Below are positions 32,208 through 43,506 of a stretch of 64,000 nucleotides of DNA, one piece after another; positions within the stretch are counted from its first letter, which is position 1; each line of letters begins with the position of its first letter. A program made the translations under genes and the position numbers. This DNA is from Moesziomyces globuligerus (lineage: Eukaryota; Basidiomycota; Ustilaginomycetes; Ustilaginales; Ustilaginaceae), in assembly GCA_030849465.1 (NCBI GenBank), contig JARVLF010000015.1, positions 1,488,001-1,552,000 on the forward strand, written 5' to 3'. Under the pieces are notes generated by a model. It was given only the letters and a program-made list of their open reading frames with translations. It did no database searches and had not been told where the DNA came from.

Positions 32208-33017
32208 GATCGGGAAGAGACTGGAGAGGTGGACGAGGGAAGTAGCGAGATGCGTGAAGGCATCTGAGGCTCTTTATTTTGCGGAGATATGCCGCTTGGC
32301 TGCCGCATCTGGCTGATATCGGCTGCTCAGCATCAGTCAAATTGCTAATCGGAACGTAGCAATGGTCGATGAGCAGGTCGGGACGGGGTGGGACGAATTG
32401 GACTTCATTTGGTGCGGAATTGAGCTTATTTGGCGGATCAAAAGCATGTCCGCGCATTTCGTGCGGCCCATTCATGACGTTCCGCGAGGGAGCGGCGCGG
32501 GTCAGGCGGGCGGAGTCACGGCAGCACAATGCGTGGCTGAGCTCTTTGGCCTCACCGACGTCGTCGAATGGCTCGTTGACACCGAAGGCTCTTTGGTCAC
32601 ATCCGAACGGACGGGGCGTGGTCCGCTGCGTTCCGCAGGCGCACATTGTGAGCATCGACAGGCGTCGACATTGAGAGTCGCAGCGCGGGTGGAAGCATGG
32701 CCGACGCGTAGGACCACGGCGACGACTCTTTCACACAGGTTCAATCAAAGAAGCGCAGCAGCGGCCTTGAACTGGCCTAGAATCGTGGACGGGATGAACA
32801 CAAATCTTAACTTTCTCATGTATGCCGTCCAGTAACGGGGGACATGCGGCACCTGAAGCAAACGTAGCAGAGACGTCTTCATATTGCGGAACTGCGGATG
32901 GTCTTGAAATTTCGTGTGCAAGTGTGATTTCCTTTTTCTTTTCTGTGGTACGCGTGGTCACAGGGGCCCATGCCAGGGCCGTCCGAGTCTGAACCTGGTC
33001 CTACTGAAGATGTACAT
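32208..33017. other. intergenic region upstream of triple-repeat gene
   Basis: 810 bp. It should hold the promoter of the triple-repeat gene and the 3' UTR of the permease. No gene, tRNA or repeat was recognised; open frames here look random. Confidence 0.55.
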
Positions 33018-34635
33018 TTAGTTGAGGGTGTGGGTGTGCACGAGGTCCTCAGACTTGCTGTCGGACTTCTCGTCGTCGTCCACGGTCTTGTTGAAGACGG
33101 GAAGCTCCGGCTGGGCGTCGGCGGTGGCGGCGGCGGCGCGCTCGAACCTGGCACCCTTCTTCTCGGGACCAACGGACGCGGTCAGAGCAAGGCCGACGGC
33201 AATGATAGCCGTGGCGATGCCCATGACGGGGCCGTAAGCCTCGACGCGCTTGCCCTTGGGACCGGTGATGAAGTTGTTCTCGGAGAGGTAGTTGATGAGC
33301 TGGGTCGAGGGCGACGAGATGGCATTGCCGAGCTGGTAGGTCAGGCCAACGAAGATGGCACGGAACGCAGGAGGCGAGATCTCGGCCAGGTAGACGGGAA
33401 CAACACCCCAGGCACCCTGCACGCAAGCCTGAAATAAATGAAATGGAAAAAGAAACGAAAAATGTCATATGTCAGTTAACGGCGCGATTTTGTGCGACCC
33501 CAAGATGCGCGTCCTTCGGACTTACCTGAAGCAAGAATCCACCAGCCTCGAGGCCAGACTCGGACTTGGGCAGGATCCAGGCGGGGATGAGCGCACAGCA
33601 GACGATGCAGGCCAGGATCATGGCACGTCGTCGACCGATCCACTGCGACATGTAGCCCCAGATCGTTCCGCCGACGCACGCGCCGGTCTTCATCAGAATC
33701 GACGCCCTAGATGCCGCCGCGTTGTTGAGCGCCTTTCCGCTGAGCATGAACGTCGTGTAGCTGTCTTGGCTCGAGTGAGAGAACCAGTTGAACCAGCTCA
33801 TCAGAATAATAGCAAAGATGCACGTCTTCCACTCCTTCTTGAGCATGGCGAAGAACGAGTTGCGGAAGTTCTTGGTGCCCGAACCCTTGGTGGCCTTTCG
33901 AGCCTCGACGAACTGCTTGGACTCGGGCCAAAGAAGACGGAGGAAGCCGACGGCAAAGCTGAAGCCTGCGCCGACCCAGAACATGATGGGCCAGGTCGAA
34001 ACCGCTCCGCCAACACCGAGGTTGACGCAAGCCGCCAGAACGTAGCCGAAACTGTATCCCTGCTGGAAGATACCCGAGAAAAGACCTCGGGCCTCAGCAT
34101 CGATGCTTTCCAGGGCCATCGAGGACGCTGCTCCGTAAACACCGCCCATGGCAAGTCCGAACAAAGCACGAACGGCGAGGAACTCGTTGAAGTTGCGGCA
34201 GTAGATCGAGGCGACTTGGAGGGCACCGAGGGTAAACATGTTGAGGACGAGCGGGTACTTGCGACCGAAGTAGTCGGAAAACAGGCCGAAAATGGCGGCT
34301 CCGACGGATCGAAGCAGCAGGGTGAGCGTGATAGCCTCGGTGACCTTGGTCTTGGAGACGCCAAAGTGCTTGGCGAGCTTGGTGGTCTGGATCGAGAGGG
34401 CGTGGAAGTCGAAGGCATCGGCGGTCCAGGCAGAGAAGCCGATCAGGTAGGCGCCCCAACCGGCTGCGCCGAGCATGGCGAGCAGGCGGAACGGGTTGGG
34501 AGGACGCTGGGGCCTCTCCCAGGTGACCTCTTCCTCGCCATGTTCGTTGATGATGGTCGAGCGCACCTTCCAGTGGAAAAGGTCGGTGAAGTTTTGCACG
34601 CCCTGGGCGACGACGCCCTTCTTAGCCTCAGTCAT
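33018..34635 (-). CDS. Jen1-type monocarboxylate/proton symporter (MFS)
   Basis: Two exons on the minus strand: 34635-33526 and 33428-33018 (intron 97 bp, GTAAGT), 506 aa. It is a 12-TM major facilitator; the SHS/Jen subfamily is shown by the motif NWFSHSSQDSYTT at about 283-295 (Jen1 consensus N-x-x-S/T-H-x-S/T-Q-D), the loop FSDYFGRKYPLVL after TM2 and YLAEISPPAFRAIFVG in the second half. Jen1 proteins import lactate, pyruvate or other short carboxylates with protons at the plasma membrane and are usually repressed by glucose and endocytosed after ubiquitination. The hydrophilic C-terminal tail is Asp/Ser/Lys-rich (VDDDEKSDSKSEDL). Substrate cannot be told from sequence. Confidence 0.92.
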
Positions 34636-37012
34636 GATGGAGAAAAGCGGGAGGAGGGTCTTGAATGAAAGGGGAAGCTTGGATGATGAGAACGGTCAAG
34701 TCGGCTGACGAAACAGGCGTCTTAAGTAGTTGTGTGGGTCTCACCAGTTGACCGGGCGGTGGGGACGCACCCCGGATTCGGGCACGCTGCGAGTGTTGTC
34801 GGGGAGGGCTCTCGTGTCACATTCCGTGCAGCCTCCGCAATACCAACGTGGAGGCGTGTGGGGGAAGCGTTCCTAGGGAAGCGTTCCTAGTGTCGAGGCG
34901 TGGGCTCACTTGACGAGAGGGGCGGGCCACGCGATGGCGAGGAGGACGTGGTGCCCCGCACCTGCCGCACCTGCCGCACCTTTGCGTCTGACGGTCGGAA
35001 TTTACTTTTACTTTTTTTTCGCCACAGACTCACACACAGGCTTGCCCAATCAATGTGGGAGATGTGTTGCATTCGGTGGATTACGGAACGACCTCGTGCA
35101 TGCGTGGGGCGCCAAGCAAGTGGATGGTTATGCGGGGGCTTTCGTTTGCAAGCGAGGACCGAGGTGGGTGGCCGCGCAGCTTTCGCCTCTGACCTGGGTG
35201 GAAATGCACACGCTCGCTGCAAGCGACAGCGTCAAGGCTTGCGCGGTGGCGCAGGGTGTGGAACGAATGCAGACCGGGCACACCAAGTCTTGAACAAGGA
35301 CATTTCTCCGCGACCGAGGCGCATGCAGGTGCTGCGGGTCTCGCGTTTGACCGGGCAACCCTCGTTGCCGACGGGTTGACCAACGAGGCAGACGAGCAGA
35401 GGCGGATGTATCCGTAGGCATTGCAGCTCCCGCATGGGCTTGACGATGCTGAACGGCGGAGTGTAGAATCACAACTCCCTGCAAAGGAACGACTGTGCAG
35501 GGGCGACACGGCGGAAACGCGGGGAATCCGCATTCCACGCGAGCTGCCAAGAAATCGAGTTGCATATTTCGCCTCGCCTGGGACCAGGTGCGCATGCGAT
35601 CTGCCGTAGCCGAGGCCATTCCCCTCGCACATCTGCACCCCGTCCAGCCCCTCTCAATAGCGCCTCGCCACTTGACAGGTGTCGGAGCAATATTAGTATT
35701 CGCATCTCATTATTTAATAGGTGTGGTGTAGCGGCGGAGTAAAAAATGCGCATCCCGCCGCCGCTTCTTTCCGTCCTGACCCGCGGCACGACCGTCCGCC
35801 AATCACATTGCTCCGTACAGCCATTGTTGTCCCACGCTCTGTGAACTTGCTGCAGGTGCAGCTTGGTCAGCAAGGAGTAGACCGATGGTAATGAAGGGGG
35901 GAAAAGGGATGCCAAGTGGGCTTTTGTCGTGTGGAGCACCTGCCCGCAAGTCACCGGTCAGTGGGCGGTGGGAAGAATCGGCGTTAGGTGCATCTGGCGC
36001 ATTGCAACTGTGGCATCCAGCTGCGAGCCTTCTGTCTGTGGCCCGCGCGCATCTGCGTGCATGTCAGTCGGTCGAGGCAGGGCTGACTCTCTCAATTCCT
36101 CGTCATTCCTGGCCGGGGTGGTGGTCGGCCTTGTACAGGCAGGTCGAGTCTCCGGGCGGGAACGGGTACGGTACACGGCTCGAGACCCCATGTGGACGAT
36201 TGCAATTCGGCATCGACTCGAGAAGCGATTCGACTCCGATGCACTAGACGGGCATCGTGAGAACTGAGCCGAGACAAGGGAGCAATCAAATAGTATTGAA
36301 TTACAACGTATCAATCAAGTACTTTCAAGTCAAAGGAGGTCGGACCAGTCTGGGCCGAATGCAGGAGGGGTCTTCGTACAGCCTCGTAGGTCGAGGCAGA
36401 AGCGCAGAGGTGGGGCGATAGAACAAAGGTGGAAGGGGTACGGGGCCCCTGTGATCACTACCGGTCATTTTTTTGCATGAGACCCACGACCTCGAGGCGA
36501 TAAAAGATCAAGTTCGAGTCAACCAATCGGAAAACTCCGTTTGTTCAGAGATCCCCAGCCTTTTTCCGCATTTTCATTCTCCGACGCCGCTCTCACCCGC
36601 CATCGTGGTGCGACGCTAGAGGTCCACAGATCTGCCCCCACCGTGGCACCTTCCACGAGACGTCGGCTCGACCATCGCCGTGGGGGCCCACCACCGTCGG
36701 CGGCCTTGGCAGCCCGGATTGGCCACCGTGATGACCAACCCATGCACCGATGGGAAACCCAGTCATAAAGCTCCTGCGTCGTTCCCGTGCATCTCCGATG
36801 TCTGCTTGCTCCTTGCCTGATGGCGTCCCTCTCCGGACCTCTCCATCGCTTCACTCTGCCCGAGACACCCCACAGACCTTCCCGATCTGGACGCCCAGCT
36901 TTACCTGCCCCACAAATCTGTATCGCCCCCGCAGGGTTCGGACTGCAGCACACCTCCCTCGCATAGCCTCGCTTCAAAAGACTTGGATTGAACAACCGAT
37001 TTTGCCAGGCTA
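34636..37012. other. 2.4-kb intergenic region upstream of Jen1-type permease
   Basis: No supportable gene. It includes a perfect 14-bp tandem duplication (34863-34890) and a 9-bp repeat CGCACCTGC (about 34957-34980), both within 350 bp of the permease start, and an AT-richer patch near 35690-35760. It probably serves as the permease promoter plus the 3' region of the second Zn2Cys6 gene. Confidence 0.5.
34863..34890. repeat. perfect 14-bp tandem duplication
   Basis: Two exact head-to-tail copies of GGAAGCGTTCCTAG at 34863-34876 and 34877-34890, about 230 bp upstream of the permease start. Each copy is itself a near-palindrome (GGAA..TTCC). It could be a doubled protein-binding site or simple slippage. 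Confidence 0.85.
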
Positions 37013-40000
37013 TCAGAAACCCATGTGTGAATCGAGGAAGCGATGATCAAATTCGGTTGGGGCCGTGTTGTTGGTCACAGCAGCCGCGCTGGTGTGGGAC
37101 TCTGCTTCGCGCATGCCTGCGAATCCGCGCTGCTGCGCGTCCGCCACGGCAGGCTCCGCAAACGCGCCCGTCGCTCCGCTATACGTGGCAGGCGCTGCCA
37201 TGCGGTAACCAAAGCCTAGGGCCTCCCAGTCGGACTCGAAAGCCTCGCCCTCGGCTATCGGATCACCGACCATCCGATGCTCCGCGTCCAGACCTGGACC
37301 AGTCGGAAAGCTCCATCTTCCGCCTGTATCCGCGCCTTCGACGCTGCTCCCGAACTGGTCGCACGCGTTGCCAAGCGCTTGGCCCTGCATGTAGTGGCCT
37401 GCCGACCCATGCAGGCTCGGAGCTGGACCCAGTGCACTGTGCTGCATGGCGGGCGTCCCGACTTCCCATCCGCGCTGCTCGCCAGACGGTCCAGCAGACA
37501 GACCTGCCTCGCGGAAGAGCGCATCGAGCTCCATCGCCGACGTGGCCATCAGTGACGAAATGTCGAAGTTTGACGGACTGTCGGGGAACATGACCCTGGG
37601 ACTCGTCTCCGGCCCCGCTCCGTACCAAGCATGGCTCGTGTTCGACGCCTCCGTGATGGCGCCGTGGATGTCCAGGCCACGACTGGGTGTCGTGCCACTG
37701 TTGCTTGCATACGGATCGTTCGAAGTCGCTGCGCGTTCCGGCCCGAGGTCGCTGGCTGGCCACGAAGTGGTCCCACGAGGCGGAGATCCGGCGACAGGTA
37801 GACGTGGAGTCCATCGTGGCGGATACGTCGACGCTTCTGCCTGTGGCAACATTGACGTCGAATCGCTCGACCTCTCCGTCGCAGATTGGCGCCAGTCTCT
37901 CTCCTGCGCGTACAGGCTCCAAGAGGACGGCGACGCGCCCGGCGCGTTCCGTCGAACGTCTGCCGATCCGGGCAAGGGAGCACCTGGCCTCCCCCCACTT
38001 CCGGGAGACAGGGGCTGCGCTTTGTTCGCTTTGTTCGCGCCCGACTTGCCTTTCTGCGTCGTGCGATCTGTCGCTCGGTCGGACGGCTCCTTGCTCCGCG
38101 CTGCACCATCGCCCCCCGCCGATGCCGTCCGGTCGATCTTCTCCACCACCACCGAGGTGGCGTAGAACATGGTCCGCAAGCATTTGCGGCACTTCTCGGC
38201 CGTCGCCCACTGCAGCGAAGAGAGGACCTTGTCGCACGCAGCCGCAAAGTGGTGGATCTCGTCGACCTTGTTGCGGAAGCCGAGCGTGACGCTGGACCGG
38301 AACGAGGCCGGGTCCGTGGCACTGATCTGCCAGATAGCGTACAAGTAGCTGGTGCAGGCGATGAAGACGTTGTGGCCCGTCATCCACGTGTAGTTCATCT
38401 GACCTTCCTTGGACAGGGTGGCGTACATGTTGATGATGCTGCGGCTGCACTCTTCGACGCTTGCTAGGTCTTTACGGGAGGCATTCGGGAAGCGTGGGCT
38501 TAGACCGTAAACCATCAGCAACGTCTGCTGGTAGTTGAGCTCGAGGAAGATCGGATTGTAGCCGCAACCGTCTACCTCGAGCTCGGCCTTGGACGAAGGC
38601 GCATAGCGTCGCCATGCGTGAAGTCTCTGCAAGACGTCGTTCTTCCAGTGTCCGTAGGTACCGAAGCGGCGTGGCAGCTCTGCGTTCTGGTACAGGATCG
38701 ACTGGATCTCGGACTGAAGGATGCGCATGCGGAAGAAAGACAGAGAGACCCATCGACTTGCGTCTTTGGGCTTCGGCAGCGACACCGGTGCGACCTGCCG
38801 TGCCGAGTCCTGTTGCTCGCTGGTGCTCGACTGGAGCGCGGCCAACGTGGACGCAGCTTCTCGACGGGCTATTTCGACAGAGGAGTCTCCTTCGTTCTCG
38901 CCGACGTCGGCACGTCGCGAATCCGAGTCGTGATCCTCAATGGCGACCTGGATCATTTCACCAGCACTATCGACCCATGGCAGGTTGACCTTTATGTCCG
39001 AATCCGCAATGCCGAAGGGACGACCAAGGTGCACACAGACCTGACGATCTAGAGCGTACGAGCACCAGAACAGTCTGCGTTTCCTCTCCGCGAGCGTCTC
39101 GCCTACGCCTTGAGAGGCACTCGCCGAGGCCTCTAGCACGCCGGGCGTCTCCGTGTACAGACCAATGCCCGTGGTCAGTCGAAGCGCTACGCCGAGACAA
39201 TACCATACGCCTGGTTTCATCGGCCGCATGATCGAGTATAGAGCGGTCAGCAACAGACACTGCAGCTGTTCGAGAGCGTCCCGGCCCATGATGGCGCCGA
39301 CGTTGCCCTCCTGGCCCGGAGTCGCCAAGCGTCTCGGGTCGAGGAAGCGCATGGCCGCCTCGTGATGGTTCTCGGCACTCCAACTTGAGCGCGTCCAACC
39401 CATGGCGGCTGCGATCGCAAAGACCAGATGGAAGAGGTGGCCATCTGCCGGCTGCAGCTCGATGGCGAGCTTGTCGTCGTCGTCCTCTCGTTTGCCTCGC
39501 TCCTCGGCGGACAATTTTATCCTGGCGCGCTCGAGACCAAGCTTGCACGCTTTCTCGAAGCGCGCCATAAACGACGATCTGTCGAGGATGGGGAGCTGAG
39601 GATTGACGCGCTCAAAGTAGGCGTCGATGAGCTTTCTTGCGGTCGACAGAGGTGGAAAAGGAGCCGGGAGCGGTGACGGTTTGAGAGCCTGTTCGGGAGC
39701 AGGGACGGTGATGTCGGCGGTTTCGGTGGCAGTGGCGTACTGCATCGGGTCTCCATCGTCGAACGGAGAGTTCTTCTTGGTGTCGGAAGGAGTAGCACTG
39801 CCGCTGTGCGGCGAGGCTGCCCTTGCTTCAGCTTTGGACGGATGAGCTTCCGTGGCACCGTCGTGCGCCTCGCGCAGGTCGCCAAATGACCTGGATGGCT
39901 CTCGACTGGAGTTAGCCGTTGCCCTTCGGTTGAGCTCATCGCCAAGGCGGTGTGCTCCCGATCTTCGGGCACGTGCTGAAGATCCAGGATCGCGGACGTG

Positions 40001-40741
40001 AAGGCCTGCCTGTGCAGACTGTTGGATGGCCTGACAAAGCAGACGAGCCGGAGAGAGACCGCTGGCATGCGAGTTCAAACGACCCATTGAGGGCCTTGCG
40101 CTGCTTGTCAAGTGCTCGTCTGGATCGGAAGGTGTCAATTCCACACCTGCGGGCCCGAGCATCAGACCGGGTAGGAAAGGCCCCGCGGACTCTGCCCTCG
40201 CTTCGCCGTGCGACGAGGTCGCCAAGCGCTTTAGAGGGCGAGGTTCAGGAGAGGATGTCTTCTCGGATGCTGCAAGGGGAAACTCGTCCTCGACGTGCTG
40301 CAACGGGCGCTTCATGCCGAGCGAGCCGGGTTCGAGGGGTCCAGAGGATGGGCGCTCGGCGAGGAGACGCTCGAGCTCTGCATTCTGGGCGCGCAGCTCG
40401 GCGATTTGATGCTCCAGATCCACGATATAGCTGCGGCTTACTTCGCGGCCAGTGGCCGAGTCGATCCCGACGCAGGGCTCGCCCGCCTTGACGCACGATC
40501 CACAAGCTGGAAACGCCTGGTCACACTTGATCTTCTTGGAGCGACATCTCTTGCAGACGAGAACGGCACGAGCGAGTGGCTTGATGCCGTTGGCGTCGAC
40601 ACAGTCGGCTGCCAGGGGGGAGTTCTGCGCCCTCTCTGGCTTGCGCTTGGTTTGCTTTGTCGCGGATGTACTTGCTGTCGTTGGGGCATCGGTGGCAGTC
40701 CTGGGCGACTCGCCGTTGGTGTGGGAACCTGAGGCGATCAT
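37013..40741 (-). CDS. Zn2Cys6 transcription factor with fungal-specific regulatory domain
   Basis: 1242 aa, intronless. The zinc cluster is near the N-terminus: C63-x2-C66-x6-C73-x6-C80-x2-C83-x6-C90 (VCKRCRSKKIKCDQAFPACG), followed by the linker SATGREVSRSYIVDLE and a coiled coil (HQIAELRAQNAELERLL) for dimerisation. The Fungal_trans (PF04082-like) domain spans roughly 370-640: ARKLIDAYFERVNPQLPILD, then GVWYCLGVALRLTTGIGLY and RLFWCSYALDRQVCVHLGRP. The C-terminal third is Ser/Pro/Gly-rich and likely activating. Its target is unknown; resemblance of the cluster and linker to Cha4-like regulators is only an impression. It is divergent from the CUE gene. Confidence 0.9.
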   Translation of the reverse strand: MIASGSHTNGESPRTATDAPTTASTSATKQTKRKPERAQNSPLAADCVDANGIKPLARAVLVCKRCRSKKIKCDQAFPACGSCVKAGEPCVGIDSATGREVSRSYIVDLEHQIAELRAQNAELERLLAERPSSGPLEPGSLGMKRPLQHVEDEFPLAASEKTSSPEPRPLKRLATSSHGEARAESAGPFLPGLMLGPAGVELTPSDPDEHLTSSARPSMGRLNSHASGLSPARLLCQAIQQSAQAGLHVRDPGSSARARRSGAHRLGDELNRRATANSSREPSRSFGDLREAHDGATEAHPSKAEARAASPHSGSATPSDTKKNSPFDDGDPMQYATATETADITVPAPEQALKPSPLPAPFPPLSTARKLIDAYFERVNPQLPILDRSSFMARFEKACKLGLERARIKLSAEERGKREDDDDKLAIELQPADGHLFHLVFAIAAAMGWTRSSWSAENHHEAAMRFLDPRRLATPGQEGNVGAIMGRDALEQLQCLLLTALYSIMRPMKPGVWYCLGVALRLTTGIGLYTETPGVLEASASASQGVGETLAERKRRLFWCSYALDRQVCVHLGRPFGIADSDIKVNLPWVDSAGEMIQVAIEDHDSDSRRADVGENEGDSSVEIARREAASTLAALQSSTSEQQDSARQVAPVSLPKPKDASRWVSLSFFRMRILQSEIQSILYQNAELPRRFGTYGHWKNDVLQRLHAWRRYAPSSKAELEVDGCGYNPIFLELNYQQTLLMVYGLSPRFPNASRKDLASVEECSRSIINMYATLSKEGQMNYTWMTGHNVFIACTSYLYAIWQISATDPASFRSSVTLGFRNKVDEIHHFAAACDKVLSSLQWATAEKCRKCLRTMFYATSVVVEKIDRTASAGGDGAARSKEPSDRATDRTTQKGKSGANKANKAQPLSPGSGGRPGAPLPGSADVRRNAPGASPSSWSLYAQERDWRQSATERSSDSTSMLPQAEASTYPPRWTPRLPVAGSPPRGTTSWPASDLGPERAATSNDPYASNSGTTPSRGLDIHGAITEASNTSHAWYGAGPETSPRVMFPDSPSNFDISSLMATSAMELDALFREAGLSAGPSGEQRGWEVGTPAMQHSALGPAPSLHGSAGHYMQGQALGNACDQFGSSVEGADTGGRWSFPTGPGLDAEHRMVGDPIAEGEAFESDWEALGFGYRMAAPATYSGATGAFAEPAVADAQQRGFAGMREAESHTSAAAVTNNTAPTEFDHRFLDSHMGF

Positions 40742-41862
40742 GGCTAGAGTGAGAGAGGTGCCTCAGAGTTTGATGCGCGCCTGATTGATTACCCGTGTAC
40801 GGGTTGCGAAAGCCACAGGGGCGTAGCGGCGATAGGACGTTAGGCCGGCGTGGAGATCGGCGAGACAGGATGGTCGGTATTTGAGCGACATGAGGCTGCG
40901 AGCATCGCTGGAAGGAAGCGGCAGCCGGGCGATGCACGAGCCAGACGGGCCGGCTCGCAGTGCGAGTTCGGTGCTGCCTTGGATGAAGAGGCAAGGATGC
41001 GTGGCTGCAGCGAGATTGAGTCGGATCTGGCCGCTGCTTTGCCGAGTTGTGGAGCGCCGGATGAGACGGGAGAAGCCCCACGCGGGAGACTCGGGCTGCC
41101 GAGGTCGATATGCAGATGAGCTCAGAGATCCGAAAGTTTGAGCTTCCTGTTGTAGCAATCAAGCTTGTCCAGCCCAAGATTGTTGCGAACGCTCGTTGCT
41201 CAAGGAGACAGGGGGATCCGGCTTTCTGGTTGCAGCTGAGGAAGATCGGGGTTGTGTGTGCCGGTTCGAAGCTGAGTCGAGTTGGCACGAGCAGCACTTG
41301 GCGGGATTATGACCGAGACTCGATCGATGTCGTCGACGGCCGATGCAGAGCGTGGATATGAATAGGGTAGATGCAACGGAACAAGGTCGCGAAGCCTCAT
41401 CAACCAACCTTGGCCGCGCAGCTTTCCTTGCAGCCTTCCGACCTTCCGCGCTCCACCTCGTATTTGGCATCTACTTCGATGTAACACAACGCTAATCTAA
41501 AATTGGTTTGCGCCGACTGGGCACGAGCCAGCATCGCCGATGCACACACCGCCACACGGCAGCCTCGAGGCTCAAAATGCGCTTCATTTGGCAACGCGGA
41601 CCAGCATAGCCTCCACGACGCCAGACACGCCGAACGGTCCGTGCCTTGGCCCCGTTGCAGTGGGTTTGCTGGACCGCTACGAACACCATCTCCATACTCT
41701 GGGCTTGTTTCCGATCCAGCATCCCCAGTTGCCATCTCACCTCGGCAACAATCCCTTTGCCACCTTTAAGCCTGCATTGGTCGCACGGCGCGTTGCATTC
41801 TCCAACATCTTCGGCTTCCAACTCTGCTTTGACCCCGCTGAAAGGGTGTCTTCACCGCCAAC
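40742..41862. other. divergent promoter region, Zn2Cys6 regulator / CUE protein
   Basis: 1.1 kb between divergent starts. A single one-mismatch copy of the smut pheromone element (TCCCTTTGC) lies at about 41752-41760. No gene, tRNA or repeat recognised. Confidence 0.55.
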
Positions 41863-43506
41863 ATGTCAGAACCATTGCAGAAGGGCGACATCGACCTCAA
41901 GTCGCTCGACCATGCGCTCAACGATGCCGAGGCGGCCTCTGATCTGCCCGCCGAGACTCTCAAGGAGAACTCGGACACCCTGGCACAGCCCGCTGCCGAC
42001 GCTCGACCCACGTCCGGCTCCTCTGATCTAACGCCTAATGCACAGAAAGCTTCTTCGCCTGCGACGCTTTCTCCGTCTTCCCCACGCGCCATGTCTCCCG
42101 TCCATGTTCCGGCGCGAACGACGTCGGCCGACATGCCGCCGGCGGTGGCCGAGCTCAAGGTCATGTTCCCAGACCTCGACAACGATACGATCGGCGCGGT
42201 GCTCTCGTCCCGAGGCGGCGACCAGGAGGCAGCGGTGAATGCTCTGCTCCAGATGTCCGATCCGAGCTTCAAGCCCTCGACGACCGAGACGAGGACAGAC
42301 TCGGATGCGCTCCTTGCACAGACCATCGCCATGGAGGAGGAACAGAGACATCACGATCAGATGGCCCGCCAGCAACAGCAGCGCATCAACCAGAGCGCGG
42401 GTCGGGGTGGCGGCGGCGCCGGATCTTTCTTCAGCGGTCTTCTGGGCTCTGACACGCAAGCACCGGCGGCCAGCTCGGCACCTTCGTACGATCCAAACGC
42501 ATTGACCTACCAGCCTCGCGTAAGGAGAGCCGGAGCTCCGGCTGCGCACAGGACATCGTATGCACCGCCGAACCACCCTCCAGCCGCCTCGCCTTCGTAC
42601 GCAGATGGGGAGAGCATCATCCCGGGTATGCCAGGTGCGAAGGAGGCCAAGCAGTGGCAGGAGGAGATCAACCGCATGGCTGAAACCGGTCTCGCCCGCG
42701 CAGCCTCGACCTTCTCGTCCTTCCGACAGAAGGCCACTGCTGCCTTCAACGCCCCACAGGATGGCAGTGCGCAGAGCGGTCAGGCGGCACCAGCGTCGGG
42801 CGGAGCTGGCAGCTCTGGATCGGGATTCGCGCAGGCGTTCCAGAATTTCCGTGGCGGGGCAGGCCGGGGAGGAGGAGGCGTGGCTTCTCAAGAGCGCGAC
42901 GCGTCGGGCGCCGGTGGTCCAGGTCTGCGGGGATTCACCTCACCACGCTCGCCCCATGCGAGCGAGTACGATCAGGATCCCTCGCCGGTCTCAGAGAACG
43001 AGCTGGCCAAGATCATCTCGCGTGGCGGCGGAGGCAGTGCAGCGGGGGTGGATAGGTCTGGCACTGGCAAGGCGCGAGCGCTTGCCGATCGCTATGGACT
43101 GGGCATCAAGGGTGCGGGTCGCACAGGGACCTCCGGCTCCTCCAACTTGTCAACTGCAGGCGATGCTGCTTCATCCGATGCATCCGACTTTGCAGGTTGG
43201 GATCAAGCGGGTCGCACGTCGATCGCGATCAAGGACAATACCATCGGTGCGGCCTCGACCGAGCCGAAGAAGGAGGACGCGGTGGCTCGCATGGACTCGG
43301 CGCGCGGAAGAGGCATCACCACCCCGCGTTCTGCCGATGCAACGACCGGCGCTGCTGCCGCGGGTGCCGCAGGTGCCGCAGGAGTGGCCGCAGGAGCAGG
43401 CGGGCTAGCCGCAACTACCGCAAACGCCAAACACACCGACCACGACGACGCAAACGACTCGGATGACCTCGAATACGTCAGCAATCCCTTCGAAGACGAA
43501 GACTAG
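41863..43506 (+). CDS. CUE-domain ubiquitin-binding protein (Cue5-like)
   Basis: Intronless, 547 aa, ATG in GCCAACATG context. The CUE domain is at about 93-135 and has both hallmarks: MFP at 101-103 and the di-leucine at 128-129 (AAVNALLQMSDP). CUE domains bind mono-ubiquitin. The rest is low-complexity (Gly, Ala, Ser, Gln) with a helical stretch near 260-300 (EAKQWQEEINRMAETGLARA). The far C-terminus reads YVSNPFEDED, which contains an Asn-Pro-Phe motif of the kind bound by EH domains of endocytic proteins. In yeast the similarly built Cue5 is an autophagy adaptor for ubiquitinated aggregates; whether this protein has that role is inference, and no convincing Atg8-binding motif was picked out. 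Confidence 0.85.
   Translation: MSEPLQKGDIDLKSLDHALNDAEAASDLPAETLKENSDTLAQPAADARPTSGSSDLTPNAQKASSPATLSPSSPRAMSPVHVPARTTSADMPPAVAELKVMFPDLDNDTIGAVLSSRGGDQEAAVNALLQMSDPSFKPSTTETRTDSDALLAQTIAMEEEQRHHDQMARQQQQRINQSAGRGGGGAGSFFSGLLGSDTQAPAASSAPSYDPNALTYQPRVRRAGAPAAHRTSYAPPNHPPAASPSYADGESIIPGMPGAKEAKQWQEEINRMAETGLARAASTFSSFRQKATAAFNAPQDGSAQSGQAAPASGGAGSSGSGFAQAFQNFRGGAGRGGGGVASQERDASGAGGPGLRGFTSPRSPHASEYDQDPSPVSENELAKIISRGGGGSAAGVDRSGTGKARALADRYGLGIKGAGRTGTSGSSNLSTAGDAASSDASDFAGWDQAGRTSIAIKDNTIGAASTEPKKEDAVARMDSARGRGITTPRSADATTGAAAAGAAGAAGVAAGAGGLAATTANAKHTDHDDANDSDDLEYVSNPFEDED

Noticed and set aside
33469..34668. 399-aa plus-strand frame opposite the permease
   Set aside because: Antisense shadow of a well-recognised 12-TM transporter; no domain of its own.
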